From assembly GCA_022508965.1 (NCBI GenBank), contig JAFLUD010000012.1:1-33291 (forward strand): a stretch of DNA of 33,291 bases, given 5' to 3'. The stretch comes from Oscillospiraceae bacterium. GTDB taxonomy: Bacteria; Bacillota; Clostridia; Oscillospirales; Ruminococcaceae. The notes under the pieces are model-generated. The model did no database searches, was not told the DNA's origin, and worked only from the letters and a program-made list of their open reading frames with translations. A program made the translations under genes and the position numbers. Below are positions 24,949 to 33,291 of this stretch, in pieces (the first letter of the stretch is position 1; every line of letters begins with the position of its first letter).

Positions 24949-25644
24949 ATGACACTTAAGAACGTGCTTGAAGATATTTGCGCCGAGGAATACGCTCTTC
25001 CTGCAAACGCGCCCGCGCACCGTTTTAAGCGCCGTCACCGCAAAATCGTGAACGCTGTGCTTTATCCGGACGGGCTGCCTAAATCCGAGCGCAGGCTGCC
25101 GCTGAAACGCAGGATACTTTTGGCGGCGGCGGTAGTTGCGCTGGCTGTGCTGACGGGAGCGGCGGCGAGCTATTATCGTCACAACGGCTTTATGTTCGTC
25201 AAGAATAAGCATCCGGATATCGGCAAGTATTATGTAATGCTTGTGGAAAACAGGGAGAACGCTCCGAAGACTATTGAAAGAATAATCTACGATGATAACG
25301 TGCCGGAGGATTTTATTCTTGATAATACTTTCACACCCGAAGGCGTTGACGAAGGCAGATTTATTAAAAACTACTACCATTCAACGGAACGCGTCAATAA
25401 ATTCGGAGGACAGGGCGCTTTTATCGGTATAGAGCAATGCGTCAAGAGCTTCTTTGTTGATCCTATCATGGAAGATTATATTGTGACTCCGGTTGAGGTC
25501 AAGGGCTGCAAGGGCTATGCGATATCCGCGGAGGAGGCTATGGATGTGATAGTCTGGGACAGCGGCGATTATATCCATGTTATCAACGGGACGCTGTCCG
25601 TCGATGAGCTTCTTGAGATCGCGGAGAATATGATCGAAAAATAA
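24949..25644 (+). CDS. Membrane-anchored protein with DUF4367-like C-terminus, possible anti-sigma factor
   Basis: One TM helix (ILLAAAVVALAVLTGAAASYY) and C-terminal 'MDVIVWDSGDYIHVINGTLSVDELLEIAENM' typical of DUF4367. Confidence 0.65.
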   Translation: MTLKNVLEDICAEEYALPANAPAHRFKRRHRKIVNAVLYPDGLPKSERRLPLKRRILLAAAVVALAVLTGAAASYYRHNGFMFVKNKHPDIGKYYVMLVENRENAPKTIERIIYDDNVPEDFILDNTFTPEGVDEGRFIKNYYHSTERVNKFGGQGAFIGIEQCVKSFFVDPIMEDYIVTPVEVKGCKGYAISAEEAMDVIVWDSGDYIHVINGTLSVDELLEIAENMIEK

Positions 25645-25648
25645 TCAC

Positions 25649-25677
25649 TTGACAAAGCTGTAAAAATGTGATAAAAT
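25649..25677 (+). promoter_or_regulatory. Putative sigma70/A promoter for pth-mfd
   Basis: TTGACA (25649-25654), 17-bp spacer, TAAAAT (25672-25677). Confidence 0.65.
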
Positions 25678-25758
25678 AACATAGTATATAACCGTCCGCA
25701 GAAAATTTTGCGGGCGGTTTTGGCGCGTTTGTTTATAGATTGGAGATAGTAAGTTAAA

Positions 25759-26385
25759 ATGTCGATATTTGATATATTCAAGCAATTGGAGAGTAAAAGT
25801 CCGCAGCCGGCGGGGGCGGTGGAATACATCATCTGCGGACTGGGGAACCCCGGCTCTCAATACGAGAACACACGTCACAACATCGGATTTATGACGGTGG
25901 ATACGCTGTGTGAAAAATATAAGCTCTCCTGCAAGAAGCTGCGGTTCAAGTCGCTTACCTGCGAGGCGGAGATCTCGGGGAAGCACTGCCTTATCATGAA
26001 GCCCTCAACCTTTATGAACAACAGCGGCGAGGCTGTCACGGAGGCGATGAATTTCTACAAGATTCCACCCGAAAAAACCATAATAGTTTTCGACGACATT
26101 TCGCTCGAGCCGGGGAAGCTGCGTATTCGCCGAAAGGGAAGCGACGGCGGTCACAACGGGATAAAGAGCATCATCTACCTTTCGGGCAGCGACGCGTTTC
26201 CGAGAATTAAAATGGGCGTCGGCGCAAAGCCGCACCCGGACTATAAGCTCGCGGACTGGGTGCTGGGGCACTTCAAAAAAGAGGACGGGGAGGTCCTCTT
26301 AAAATGCTTTGACAACGCCGTTTCCGCGCTGGAGCTTATGCTCGCGGGGAAGACCGACGAGGCTATGAACAAATATAATTCTTAG
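25759..26385 (+). CDS. pth: Peptidyl-tRNA hydrolase
   Basis: 'IICGLGNPGSQYENTRHNIGFMTVD', 'LIMKPSTFMNNSGEAV', 'IIVFDDISLEPGKLRIRRKGSDGGHNGIKSII'. Confidence 0.96.
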   Translation: MSIFDIFKQLESKSPQPAGAVEYIICGLGNPGSQYENTRHNIGFMTVDTLCEKYKLSCKKLRFKSLTCEAEISGKHCLIMKPSTFMNNSGEAVTEAMNFYKIPPEKTIIVFDDISLEPGKLRIRRKGSDGGHNGIKSIIYLSGSDAFPRIKMGVGAKPHPDYKLADWVLGHFKKEDGEVLLKCFDNAVSALELMLAGKTDEAMNKYNS

Positions 26386-26393
26386 AGGAAGCT

Positions 26394-29300
26394 ATGGATT
26401 TTTTTAAGAACGCCGCAATGAAAAACGCGGATTTTGTGAAGCTGCGAAATTATCTCGAAGAAAATAACCCCCTGCCCGCGCTGGTCACGGGCGTTTCGCA
26501 TATACACAAGGCGCATTTTATCGCGGCGCTTATTTTGGAGGATTCGGATACCCCGACGCTTGTTGTCGCGGAGAGCGAGGCGGCGGCGGGGCGGCTTTGC
26601 CTTGACATAAATATGCTGCTCGGAGAACAGGCGGCGCTGTTGTTCCCGGAAAAGGAGCTTGTTCTGGCGGACGCGCGGGCGGTTTCCAGAGAATACGAGC
26701 ACAAGCGCATCTATGCGCTGAACGCTATGCTAAACGGCGGCTGCAGGGCTGTCGTTTGCTCGGCTGCCGCGGCGGCGCAGTTTACAATTCCCGAAAATGT
26801 TCTTAAAGAACGGACGGTCACTCTCTCGCAATCGGACGAAATTTCCCAGGAAAAGCTGGTGGCGGAGCTGATCGCGGCGGGGTATTCTCGCGCGGATATG
26901 ATTGAGGGCGCGGGGCAGTTTTCGGTGCGCGGCGGCATTGTCGACGTGTTCCCGCCGAGCAGCCCGGCTCCTTACCGCATAGAGCTTTGGGGCGACAGCG
27001 TGGACAGCCTTTCGGAGTTCGACCCGGAGACTCAGCGCAGGACGGTGACTCTCGAAAGAATAGCTGTTTCTCCTGCTATGGAAACGCTGTTTTCGAGCGC
27101 GGAGATTCTATGCGAGAAGATCGAAGCTCTCACAAAAAAGCTCCGTTCAAAAAACGCAGAAAAAACGCGCGAGGGGTTACTTTCGGATGTTAAGAGAATT
27201 CGCGGGGGGGCGGCTGCTAAAAACGCGGACAGGTATTTTCCGCTGTGTTATGATACCGAGGCTACCGTGTTCGACTATGCGGGGCGGGTTTTCGTGTGCG
27301 AGAATTCCTCCGTTAAAGAGAGCTTCAGGGCTGCTTCGGCGCAGCATATCGAGGATCTGAAAATTCTCACCGACGAGGCGAAGCTATGCAAGGGCTTGGA
27401 TCGCTTTCAGCTAACAAAATCGGAATTGTATTCTATACTGGAAAGCAAAACGAGCGTTTATTTCGACTCGTTTTTACGCGGCGGAGGACTTAAACTGGGT
27501 ATTTCGATAAACGCGCGCGGGGCTGTTCAGAACGCGCCTTGGGGCGGTGAATACAAGCTGCTGGAGGACGATCTGCGCTCGCGGCTGGATAGAAAAATGT
27601 GCTGCTTTATCTTCGCGGGAACCGAAAAGGGCGCGAAAAATCTCGCGCACGACCTTGTTGAGGACGGATTTAACGCGGAGTATTACGATAATCCCAAGGA
27701 TGTGATCCCGGGGAAGATCGCGGTGTCTCACGGAACGCTTTCGGCGGGCTTTGTGTACGAGGAAGCGGGGCTGTGCGTGTTTACTCACACGGCTGTTCAC
27801 GCGACGCGGCGGAAGGTTCCCAAAAAGAAAAAGGGCGAGGAAATTCGCGAGCTTACGGATATTTCCGTGGGGGATCTGGTGGTGCACTACGCGCACGGCA
27901 TAGGCGTGTTCGACGGCGTTCACAAGATAGACGCGGGCGGCGTTTCCAAGGACTATATCCGCATAAAGTACGCGGGTGCGGACGTGCTGCACGTTCCAGT
28001 AACACAATTGGACTTGGTTTCGCGCTATATCGGCACGGGCGACGCCTCTACAGTGAAGCTTAACAAGCTGAATTCCGAGCAATGGACGAGGTCTAAGGCT
28101 AAGGCGAAGGCGGCGGCGCGCGAGATGGCGGCGGAGCTTATCGAGCTGTACGGAAAGCGCATGAGATCGAAGGGCTTCGCGTTCCCGGAGGACGATTCGA
28201 TGCAGGAGGATTTCGAGCAGCATTTCGCGTATATCGAGACGGATTCGCAGCTGCGGTGCATTGACGAGATCAAAGCGGATATGCAGCGTTCTCAGCCGAT
28301 GGAGCGGCTGCTTTGCGGCGACGTGGGCTTCGGCAAGACGGAGGTGGCTCTGAGGGCGGCGTTCAAGTGTATTGAAGCGGGGAAGCAGTGCGCGCTGCTG
28401 GCTCCGACTACCGTGCTCGCATGGCAGCACTATCAGACCGCGAGCGGACGCATGGAGGGATTCCCCATAAACATCGCGCTGCTGTCGCGCTACAAGACCG
28501 CTTCCGAGCAAAAGGAAATCTTAAAAGGTCTCGCTTCGGGGCGGATAGACATGGTCATCGGCACTCACAGAATAATTCAGAACGACGTTAAGTTCAAGGA
28601 ATTGGGGTTAGTCATCATCGACGAGGAACAGCGCTTCGGCGTTGCTCACAAGGATAAATTCAAGGAGAGCTTCAGCGGGGTGGATATACTTTCGCTTTCG
28701 GCGACGCCTATTCCGAGAACGCTTAATATGGCGATGAGCGGGATCCGCGACATGAGCGTTCTCGACGAGCCTCCGCAGGACAGGCAGCCGGTCGCGAGCT
28801 GCGTTATGGAGCACGAGTGGGGCGTTATTGCGCAGGCTATTCACAAGGAGCTTCGCAGAAACGGACAGGTGTACTATATTCACAACCGCATAGATTCCAT
28901 TTACAAGTGCGCCGACAAGCTGCGCGAGCTTATTCCCGAGGCGAGGATAGAGGCGGCGCACGGCAGAATGTCCGAGGACGAGCTGCTGGAGGTATGGCGG
29001 CGGCTTTTGGACGGGGAACTTGACGTGCTGGTTTGCACTACCATCATCGAGACGGGTGTGGACGTTCCCAACGTAAACACGCTTATCATCGAGGACGCGG
29101 ACTGTATGGGACTGGCGCAGCTGCATCAGCTTCGCGGACGCGTCGGGCGCACCAACAAGCGCGCGTATGCGTACTTTACCTTTAAGCAGGGGAAGATCCT
29201 CTCGGAAATTTCGCAGAAGCGGCTGGACGCTATTCGGGAATTCACGCAGTTCGGAAGCGGTTTTCGCATTGCGCTTCGCGATCTTGAGATTCGCGGCGCG

Positions 29301-29861
29301 GGAAATATTCTCGGCGCTTCGCAGAGCGGGCACCTTGCAAACGTCGGGTATGATATGTATTTGCAGCTGCTGGACGAGGCTGTGCGTGAGGAACGCGGCG
29401 AGAAGAACGTTCACAAAGAGGAATGCCTCGTGGATATCAGGATAAACGCGTTTATTCCCGAGGACTATATCTCCAATCAGGCGCAGCGCGTGGATTGCTA
29501 CCGCAAGATCGCGCGGATCGTAAGTTCCGACGACGCCGAGGACATCACCGACGAGCTTATCGACCGTTACGGCGAGCCGCCGGAATCGGTGCTCGGGCTT
29601 ATTGACGTTGCGCGTCTTCGCAATATGGCCGCCGCTTCGGGGATCTCGGAGATCTCGCAGATAGGCGACGACCTAGTGTTCTATGTAAGTAAGTTCGACA
29701 TGGCAAAGCTCTCGGCGGTAACTAAGGCGGTCGGCAAGAAAATGCGCCTTGAGACTGTCGGTAAGGCGCGTATGCTGGTGAGCGTTTCCAAGGGCGAGAG
29801 CGCTCTGGACGTTATGAAAACGGTTATTACTTCTATGGATTTGGCTGATGGCGGGGGATAA
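26394..29861 (+). CDS. mfd: Transcription-repair coupling factor
   Basis: UvrB-like N-term 'GQFSVRGGIVDVFPPSSPAPYRIELWGDSVDSL', RNAP-interaction 'VGDLVVHYAHGIGVFDGV', helicase 'LLCGDVGFGKTEVALRAAFK', 'IIDEEQRFGVAHKDKFK', 'SATPIPRTLNMAMSGIRDMS', 'QLRGRVGR'. Confidence 0.98.
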   Translation: MDFFKNAAMKNADFVKLRNYLEENNPLPALVTGVSHIHKAHFIAALILEDSDTPTLVVAESEAAAGRLCLDINMLLGEQAALLFPEKELVLADARAVSREYEHKRIYALNAMLNGGCRAVVCSAAAAAQFTIPENVLKERTVTLSQSDEISQEKLVAELIAAGYSRADMIEGAGQFSVRGGIVDVFPPSSPAPYRIELWGDSVDSLSEFDPETQRRTVTLERIAVSPAMETLFSSAEILCEKIEALTKKLRSKNAEKTREGLLSDVKRIRGGAAAKNADRYFPLCYDTEATVFDYAGRVFVCENSSVKESFRAASAQHIEDLKILTDEAKLCKGLDRFQLTKSELYSILESKTSVYFDSFLRGGGLKLGISINARGAVQNAPWGGEYKLLEDDLRSRLDRKMCCFIFAGTEKGAKNLAHDLVEDGFNAEYYDNPKDVIPGKIAVSHGTLSAGFVYEEAGLCVFTHTAVHATRRKVPKKKKGEEIRELTDISVGDLVVHYAHGIGVFDGVHKIDAGGVSKDYIRIKYAGADVLHVPVTQLDLVSRYIGTGDASTVKLNKLNSEQWTRSKAKAKAAAREMAAELIELYGKRMRSKGFAFPEDDSMQEDFEQHFAYIETDSQLRCIDEIKADMQRSQPMERLLCGDVGFGKTEVALRAAFKCIEAGKQCALLAPTTVLAWQHYQTASGRMEGFPINIALLSRYKTASEQKEILKGLASGRIDMVIGTHRIIQNDVKFKELGLVIIDEEQRFGVAHKDKFKESFSGVDILSLSATPIPRTLNMAMSGIRDMSVLDEPPQDRQPVASCVMEHEWGVIAQAIHKELRRNGQVYYIHNRIDSIYKCADKLRELIPEARIEAAHGRMSEDELLEVWRRLLDGELDVLVCTTIIETGVDVPNVNTLIIEDADCMGLAQLHQLRGRVGRTNKRAYAYFTFKQGKILSEISQKRLDAIREFTQFGSGFRIALRDLEIRGAGNILGASQSGHLANVGYDMYLQLLDEAVREERGEKNVHKEECLVDIRINAFIPEDYISNQAQRVDCYRKIARIVSSDDAEDITDELIDRYGEPPESVLGLIDVARLRNMAAASGISEISQIGDDLVFYVSKFDMAKLSAVTKAVGKKMRLETVGKARMLVSVSKGESALDVMKTVITSMDLADGGG

Positions 29862-29897
29862 GGTTGCTGCGGGGGCTTTGCTCTCACGCCGCTTTGC

Positions 29898-30171
29898 GGG
29901 GGCGATGCCCCCACCCCCCCCCTTTTGTGGGGGCTCCGCCCCCACGCCCCCTTGCGGGGAACTGCGTTCCCCTCCGAGGACTCCGTCCTCGTACTCCTGT
30001 TGGGGCTACGCCCCAAACCCCTTTTTTGATGGGGCTTCGCCCCTTTTTGGGTGGCTTTGGAGTGTCAAGTAGACACTCTGATTAGTCGAGCTCTTTTGTG
30101 GGGACTCCGTCCCCACACCCCTGTTGGGGGCGCTGCCCCCAAACCCCTGCCCAAGGGACTAGTCCCTTGGG
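29898..30171. repeat. Array of about ten distinct short perfect palindromes, mostly with 3-nt loops
   Basis: Perfect hairpins at 29898-29912, 29927-29945, 29956-29972, 29975-29991, 30000-30016, 30031-30043, 30060-30078, 30097-30117, 30124-30142, 30150-30171. Confidence 0.9.
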
Positions 30172-30201
30172 AATCCCGGTTTTTGCGTAGTGGAGGGTAA
30201 G

Positions 30202-31107
30202 ATGCTGGAGAAGTTTCCGTACTCGGACGACAACAAGCGTTATCACACGCTGAATTACTATAACAAAGTAACCTACGGCTGCCGCGTCGTCAAGGCTACC
30301 GTGGACGCGGGACTGCCTTGCCCGGGGAAGTGTGCGTTTTGCTCGAACGCTCCGCGCGACAGGCGTTCTGTCGCCGAGCAGTTCAATGCCGAAAAAGCGC
30401 GGATACACGCGAAATTTCCCGACGCAAAAATTCTCATGTATTACGGGCTTGGAACTAACACGCTCTGTTCGGGTGAATTCCTCAAAAAAATGCTGATAGA
30501 GGCGGAGGAATTGGGGGCGTTTGCGGTGTCGCTTGCTACGCGGCCCGACTGCCTCGACCCCGAAAAAGCAACCATTCTCGCGGAATGCTCGCTTCCGCTT
30601 ACTGTGGAGCTGGGCTTGCAGACGGTACACGACTCCACTGCCGAAATGATACGCAGGGGACATTCGTTTGCGGATTTTTTGCGCGGCTATGAGCTGCTGA
30701 AGTCCCACAAGATCCGCGTGTGTGTTCACATTATGAACGGGCTTCCCGGTGAGGATCGCGGGATGATGCTTAAGACCGCCGAAACGCTCGGGCGGCTGCG
30801 CCCCGACGCTGTTAAGCTCCACCTTACCCATGTACTTAAAGGGACAGAGCTGTATGAAATGTACCGCCGTGGAGAGTATTCCCCGATGGAAAAGGAGGAT
30901 TACATCGAAACGGTCGTGCGGCAGCTGGAGCTGATACCTCCCGAGACGGTCATCGAGCGCGTTACGGGGGACGGCGACAAATCGCTGCTTGCGGCTCCGC
31001 TCTGGAGCAGGGACAAGATATCCGTACTCGGGGGTATCGACAAGCGCTTCGCAGAGCTTAGTACCTTTCAGGGGCGTTTAATAGGAAAATACGATCTATT
31101 CCCATAG
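30202..31107 (+). CDS. TIGR01212/YhcC-family radical SAM protein
   Basis: 'YNKVTYGCRVVKATVDAGLPCPGKCAFCSNAP', 'YYGLGTNTLCSGEFLKKML', 'LPLTVELGLQTVHDSTAEMIRRGHSFADF', 'HIMNGLPGED', 'VKLHLTHVLKGTELYEMYRRGEY'. ATG 30202 after GGAGGG. Confidence 0.85.
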   Translation: MLEKFPYSDDNKRYHTLNYYNKVTYGCRVVKATVDAGLPCPGKCAFCSNAPRDRRSVAEQFNAEKARIHAKFPDAKILMYYGLGTNTLCSGEFLKKMLIEAEELGAFAVSLATRPDCLDPEKATILAECSLPLTVELGLQTVHDSTAEMIRRGHSFADFLRGYELLKSHKIRVCVHIMNGLPGEDRGMMLKTAETLGRLRPDAVKLHLTHVLKGTELYEMYRRGEYSPMEKEDYIETVVRQLELIPPETVIERVTGDGDKSLLAAPLWSRDKISVLGGIDKRFAELSTFQGRLIGKYDLFP

Positions 31108-31129
31108 AGAAAAAATATACGCGGGGGTA

Positions 31130-31158
31130 TTGCAAAGTCACAAATAAAGTGATATAAT
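31130..31158 (+). promoter_or_regulatory. Putative sigma70/A promoter for the ECF S component
   Basis: TTGCAA (31130-31135), 17-bp spacer, TATAAT (31153-31158). Confidence 0.6.
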
Positions 31159-31182
31159 GTATTCGGAAGGGAGATACACATT

Positions 31183-31737
31183 ATGAGTAATAAAACTAAA
31201 GGCAGGGAAAAGCTGCTGAGGCTATGCTTTGCGGGTATGTTTGCGGCGCTTATCTTTGTCGCGACATATCTGATACAGATACCCGCGCCGCTGGGCGGTT
31301 ATCTTAATCTCGGCGACTGCTTTATTCTGATCGCCGCGTGGGTGTTGGGACCCGTGTACGGCTTTGCGGCGGGCGGACTCGGCTCGGCTCTGGCGGATAT
31401 CGTAAGCGGCTATGCTGTCTACGCGCCGGGTACATTCGTAATAAAGGGGCTTATCGCGGCGGCGGCTTCGCTTATCGCGCACGCGTTTGTCAAAAAGAAC
31501 GAAAAGCTCCGCGTGCCGGGATTTGTTTCCGGAGCGGTCGCGGGAGAGCTTATTATGATCGCGGGTTATTATCTTTATGACGCGGCGGTTCTCGGATTCG
31601 GGTTTATTGCGACCCTCGCGAATCTGCCCTCTAATCTCATTCAGGGAGCGGTCGGAGCGGTTCTGGGCGTGGCGATCTCGGTCGTTATAGCGCAGACGAA
31701 GGCTCTCAAAAGGCTGTTTGACCCGTACGTTACCTAA
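31183..31737 (+). CDS. ECF transporter S component
   Basis: 'GGYLNLGDCFILIAAWVLGPVYGFAAGGLGSALADIVSGYAVYAPGTFVIKGLIA' characteristic of ECF substrate-binding subunits; about six hydrophobic segments. Confidence 0.85.
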   Translation: MSNKTKGREKLLRLCFAGMFAALIFVATYLIQIPAPLGGYLNLGDCFILIAAWVLGPVYGFAAGGLGSALADIVSGYAVYAPGTFVIKGLIAAAASLIAHAFVKKNEKLRVPGFVSGAVAGELIMIAGYYLYDAAVLGFGFIATLANLPSNLIQGAVGAVLGVAISVVIAQTKALKRLFDPYVT

Positions 31738-31748
31738 CAAAAAAAATT

Positions 31749-31783
31749 CCCTGCGGGGCGGGAAGCCTTGCAGGGATCTTTTT
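31749..31783. terminator. Terminator between convergent genes
   Basis: CCCTGC...GCAGGG stem followed by ATCTTTTT; T-rich on + strand, A-run (AAAAAA) on the other side. Confidence 0.6.
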
Positions 31784-33239
31784 ATGCGTTTTGTTCTTCG
31801 GGCTGTGGGGATTCTTGAAAGAAAGCGGCTTCGCGCTTTTTCAGCTTTCTCCAGATAACGAAATAGCATATCAGATGCGTCAGAAACGTTATTGCCCAGG
31901 AAATAGGGTAGGAAATGTATATGGTGTTTATCGAGTGGTATTTCTCGATCTGGAATACTGTGGCTATCCACAACAGGCGCAGTCCGCACGCACCCAGCAG
32001 CGACACTATCATCGGCATTACCGAATAGCCCAGTCCGCGGAGCATTCCCACCATAACATCCATCATGCCGCATATAAGATAGGTGGTCGCGATAACCGAG
32101 AGACGGGCGATGCCGGCGTCTATTACTATATCTGTTTTTGAGTAGATCCCCACCAGCGGACGTCCGAGCAGGAACGCGCTCCAGCCGAGGATCAGCCCCG
32201 TAGCCGCAACGCACAGCAGCGCGCAGCCCATTATTCTCGGGATACGGCGGTATTTTTTCGCGCCCATATTCTGTCCCGTAAACGAGATCGCCGCTTGGTA
32301 GAAGGTGTTCATCGCCATATAGATGAAGCCCTCTATCGACTGTGCCGCGGAATTGCCCGAAACTATCGCGTCGCCGAAGGTGTTTACAGACGACTGGATC
32401 ACTACGTTTGACAGCGAGAAGATCATTCCCTGAAAGCCCGCGGGAAGTCCCACGCGGACTATCGCGCCCAATATGCGAGGCTTGATCTTCATTTTCTTTA
32501 ATTCCAGATGAATCCCGCCGCTTTCTTTTATAAGGCAGATAACTATCAGCGCGGCGGATATTGCCTGGGAAATAATTGTGGCGAGCGCAACGCCCGAAAC
32601 GTCCATTCGGAACACTATTACAAATAAGAGATTCAGCAGGAAGTTTATTACTCCCGCGGTTATCAGGAAGTACAGCGGGCGCTTGGTGTCGCCGACAGCT
32701 CTTAAAACCGCCGCGCCGAAGTTGTATACCATCGTCGCGGGCATTCCAAGAAAATAAATTCTCAGATATTGAATTGCGAGCGGAAGCTGATTTTCCGTGG
32801 CTTTCATAAGCACCAGCATCTGCGGCGCGAAGATCACGCCGATCACCGTCAGCAGCAGTCCGCTTATCACCGACACGGGCATGGACGTGTGCACCACGTC
32901 CTGCATATCCGACACGGAATCCGCTCCGTGAGCGCGCGCCGCTATTACGTTTACGCCCACCGACAGCCCTATGAACAGGTTTGTGAACAGGTTGATAAGC
33001 GAGCTTGTCGAGCCTACCGCGCCCATCGAGTTGTCGCCCGCAAATCGTCCCAATACCACCACGTCCGCCGCGTTAAACAGCAGCTGGAGCACTCCCGACG
33101 CCATTAGCGGCAGCGAGAACATCAGCATTTTTTTCAGCACCGAGCCGCTGCATAAGTCCATTGAATAGCTTTTCGCCAAAACTTTCACTTTCTCTCTTAA
33201 GGTCACCTCTAAAAACCTTGTTTGAGGAAAAACCGACAT
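31782..33239 (-). CDS. MATE family efflux transporter
   Basis: 'MLMFSLPLMASGVLQLLFNAADVVVLGRFAGDNSMGAVGSTSSLINLFTNLFIGLSVGVNVIAARAHGA' and repeated TM halves. N-terminal start uncertain (33239 vs ATG at 33161). Confidence 0.93.
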   Translation of the reverse strand: MSVFPQTRFLEVTLREKVKVLAKSYSMDLCSGSVLKKMLMFSLPLMASGVLQLLFNAADVVVLGRFAGDNSMGAVGSTSSLINLFTNLFIGLSVGVNVIAARAHGADSVSDMQDVVHTSMPVSVISGLLLTVIGVIFAPQMLVLMKATENQLPLAIQYLRIYFLGMPATMVYNFGAAVLRAVGDTKRPLYFLITAGVINFLLNLLFVIVFRMDVSGVALATIISQAISAALIVICLIKESGGIHLELKKMKIKPRILGAIVRVGLPAGFQGMIFSLSNVVIQSSVNTFGDAIVSGNSAAQSIEGFIYMAMNTFYQAAISFTGQNMGAKKYRRIPRIMGCALLCVAATGLILGWSAFLLGRPLVGIYSKTDIVIDAGIARLSVIATTYLICGMMDVMVGMLRGLGYSVMPMIVSLLGACGLRLLWIATVFQIEKYHSINTIYISYPISWAITFLTHLICYFVIWRKLKKREAAFFQESPQPEEQNA

Positions 33240-33265
33240 AGCACGCCGTCTGCTGCGTCAAACCT

Positions 33266-33287
33266 CCTAGCAAGGCACAAAGCCTTG
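33266..33287. repeat. Short hairpin with ACAAA loop at the window edge
   Basis: GCAAGGC-ACAAA-GCCTTGC; same loop and inner stem (AGGC/GCCT) as the apex of the 10988-11094 hairpin. Confidence 0.6.
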
Positions 33288-33291
33288 CGTC

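Noticed and set aside
27474-28511. 345-aa minus-strand ORF antisense to mfd (and 28608-29414, 1098-2015, 10016-11071 similarly)
   Set aside because: Lie inside well-recognised genes on the opposite strand and show compositional artefact translations.
29848-30085. Overlapping ORFs (74 aa, 73 aa, 90 aa, 111 aa) in the hairpin array
   Set aside because: Pro/Gly/Cys-rich translations simply reflect the GC-rich palindromes; no RBS or coding signature.
29898-30171. CRISPR array interpretation
   Set aside because: Palindromes differ in sequence and size, with no constant repeat/spacer periodicity and no cas genes nearby.
31108-31182. Riboswitch upstream of the ECF S component
   Set aside because: Only ~75 nt including a TTGCAA-17-TATAAT promoter, leaving about 20 nt of leader; no room for an aptamer.

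Overview
33.3 kb window from what looks like a GC-rich Clostridia/Oscillospiraceae-type chromosome (lineage inferred from gene content and codon usage, not tested). It carries about 28 CDSs, mostly housekeeping: 3' end of glmS, flavodoxin-like oxidoreductase, asnB, trmO, an AcpS homologue, proB-proA, an ABC-F ATPase, pth, mfd, a TIGR01212-type radical SAM protein, an ECF transporter S component and a MATE exporter. No rRNA, tRNA, CRISPR array, transposase or phage module was recognised. Most notable items: (1) a minus-strand gene fusing a TetM/EF-G-like ribosomal-protection GTPase to a C-terminal YacP/Rae1-type NYN ribonuclease domain, 11 nt upstream of trmO; (2) a tubulin_2-like protein whose GGTGSG-type nucleotide-binding signature is replaced by GDAFFG, in an apparent operon with a TgpA-like membrane transglutaminase; (3) an AcpS homologue lacking both canonical Mg-ligand acidic residues; (4) a dense array of about 10 different short perfect palindromes, most with 3-nt loops, between mfd and the radical SAM gene; (5) a ~107-nt near-perfect intergenic hairpin whose apical ACAAA loop recurs in a second hairpin at the window edge. 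Several promoters with exact 17-bp spacers were read directly. All family calls come from reading motifs by eye; no database search was run.
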